DNA of 64,000 nt, from positions 1 to 64,000 of the forward strand of contig NZ_JAJAFU010000011.1 in the NCBI RefSeq assembly GCF_020480685.1, given 5' to 3'. A program made the position numbers and the translations under genes. Shown one piece after another: positions 63,112 through 64,000 of the stretch. Position 1 is the stretch's first letter. Each line of letters begins with the position of its first letter. The notes below the pieces were generated by a model. That model was not told where the DNA came from, searched no databases, and saw only the letters and a program-made list of their open reading frames with translations. The DNA is from Deferrivibrio essentukiensis. GTDB lineage: Bacteria > Chrysiogenota > Deferribacteres > Deferribacterales > Deferrivibrionaceae.

Positions 63112-64000
63112 ATGTCAGAATTAGAAAAGCGTATTAGAAAGAAAAGTCTTTTATCCAAAGTAATGAAACCGGAAGATATTGTTAAGCTTTTTGCTGAGGC
63201 TGGTGCTGGTAAAAAAGTTTTAAACCTTGGTTGGTCAGGTTTTACCCCTGTTGGTTATCCGAAAGTAGTTCCAATAGCTTTGGCTGATTATGTGGAGCAA
63301 AACGGTTTGCAGGGGAAATGGAAATTCAATCTATTCATAGGTGCATCTGTTGGTGTAGAAACTGAAGACAGATGGGCTACTCTTGATATGATTGATAGAA
63401 GATGGCCATATCAAACTGGTAAGAATATACAGAAATCTATTAACTCTGGTAAAATTAGGTTTGGTGATAAACACTTATCAATGTTTGCTCAGGATTTAAA
63501 ATACGGTTTTTATACAAAAGATGAGGGTGGGAAGCTTGATTTTGCTTTGATAGAAGCTTCTGCTATTACTGAAGATGGTGGGATAGTTCTTGCTGGATCT
63601 ATCGGAGCTGCTCCTGAAATTATTGATGTTGCTGATAAAATAATAGTTGAAATAAATACTGGTGTGCCATCTTTTGAAGGTATTCACGATATAGTTTCTA
63701 CTGATTTGCCGCCTAACAGAAAGCCTTACCTAATTACTAAGGTTACTGACAGGATTGGTACAACATATGTTCCTGTTGATGATAAGAAAATAGTTGCAAT
63801 TATAGAATCAAAAATGCCTGATAATGGTAGAGCTCTTACTGAACCTGATGACCTGTCCAACACTATTGCTGGTCATATTATGGAATTCTTTAAGCATGAA
63901 ATCAAAATGGGAAGATTACCAGAAAACCTTTTACCACTCCAATCGGGGGTTGGTAATATTGCAAATGCAGTTGTTGGTGGACTTGTTAATGGTGACTTTA
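63112..64000 (+). CDS. Acetyl-CoA hydrolase/CoA-transferase family protein (succinyl-CoA:acetate CoA-transferase-like), cut by window end
   Basis: Open from ATG 63112 (AGGAGG at 63101-63106) to the last base, 296 codons, no stop inside the window. The translation has the family N-terminus ([18 protein letters not shown] near 37-54) and ends in [15 protein letters not shown] (about 278-292), the CoA-binding region typical of AarC/Cat1-type acetate CoA-transferases. The catalytic Glu lies near [12 protein letters not shown], about 178-189. Could move CoA from succinyl-CoA to acetate or hydrolyse acetyl-CoA. Together with Pta-AckA it offers routes for acetate activation without a working ACS. 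Confidence 0.88.
   Translation, partial: MSELEKRIRKKSLLSKVMKPEDIVKLFAEAGAGKKVLNLGWSGFTPVGYPKVVPIALADYVEQNGLQGKWKFNLFIGASVGVETEDRWATLDMIDRRWPYQTGKNIQKSINSGKIRFGDKHLSMFAQDLKYGFYTKDEGGKLDFALIEASAITEDGGIVLAGSIGAAPEIIDVADKIIVEINTGVPSFEGIHDIVSTDLPPNRKPYLITKVTDRIGTTYVPVDDKKIVAIIESKMPDNGRALTEPDDLSNTIAGHIMEFFKHEIKMGRLPENLLPLQSGVGNIANAVVGGLVNGDF

Overview
The window reads as a continuous chromosomal stretch from an AT-rich, Gram-negative, probably anaerobic bacterium. Gram-negative signs are prepilin-type minor pilins with a PilY1-like tip protein, a CsgG-like outer-membrane lipoprotein, Lgt and mreBCD-mrdA-rodA. Anaerobic or acetate-centred signs are a cobalamin-dependent (class II) ribonucleotide reductase, a cation:acetate symporter module, Pta-AckA, a malic enzyme and an acetyl-CoA hydrolase/CoA-transferase cut by the window end. 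Base composition and gene mix fit the Deferribacterota (Deferribacter-like), but that is inference; no rRNA or other taxonomic marker is present. Gene density is very high, many neighbours overlap by 4-20 bp, and I see no IS element, phage, CRISPR array, tRNA or rRNA.

Layout. 1-7.3 kb (+): complete liv-type amino-acid ABC transporter, then P5C dehydrogenase and proline dehydrogenase (proline to glutamate). 7.3-13.5 kb (-): minor pilin operon with PilY1. 13.6-16.2 kb (-): tightly coupled trmN6-like / thiamine-binding-fold / response regulator / histidine kinase operon. 16.3-16.9 kb (+): a Phd-RelE type toxin-antitoxin pair. 17-18.9 kb (+): transketolase. 18.9-20.2 kb (-): purine permease. 20.2-20.8 kb: long non-coding stretch with palindromes, then malic enzyme (+). 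23.2-25.3 kb: BioY, patatin-like protein, endonuclease V. 25.3-31.0 kb (-): acetate uptake and signalling block (DUF4212, SSS symporter, small membrane protein, cNMP/CBS/DUF294 protein, CBS protein, DUF169 protein), facing a divergent acetyl-CoA-synthetase-like gene (+) whose product has lost key catalytic residues. 33.4-42.2 kb (-): mreB-mreC-mreD-mrdA-rodA, a radical SAM/DUF2344 protein, a Fur/PerR regulator, a 35-residue zinc-ribbon protein and a TIGR02757 protein. 42.3-46.5 kb (-): HD hydrolase, lgt and three EamA permeases. 46.7-50.6 kb (+): CoA-disulfide-reductase-like enzyme, pta, ackA. 50.6-51.3 kb (-): stomatin-like protein. 51.4-54.9 kb (+): yicC, gmk, rpoZ, coaBC, type 4 uracil-DNA glycosylase. 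55-57.3 kb (+): CsgG/FlgT-like pair. 57.4-60.3 kb (+): Rrf2 regulator and class II RNR. 60.4-62.2 kb (-): SSS symporter and macrodomain protein. 62.3-64 kb (+): nitrilase-family amidase and CoA-transferase.

The most interesting points are the region between the acetate symporter operon and the ACS-like pseudoenzyme (a candidate structured leader RNA plus a palindromic operator), the degenerate ACS itself, a histidine kinase that appears to start at ATT, a small zinc-ribbon gene overlapping TIGR02757, and a CsgG/FlgT-like pair. No wholly new defence or mobile system was recognised.
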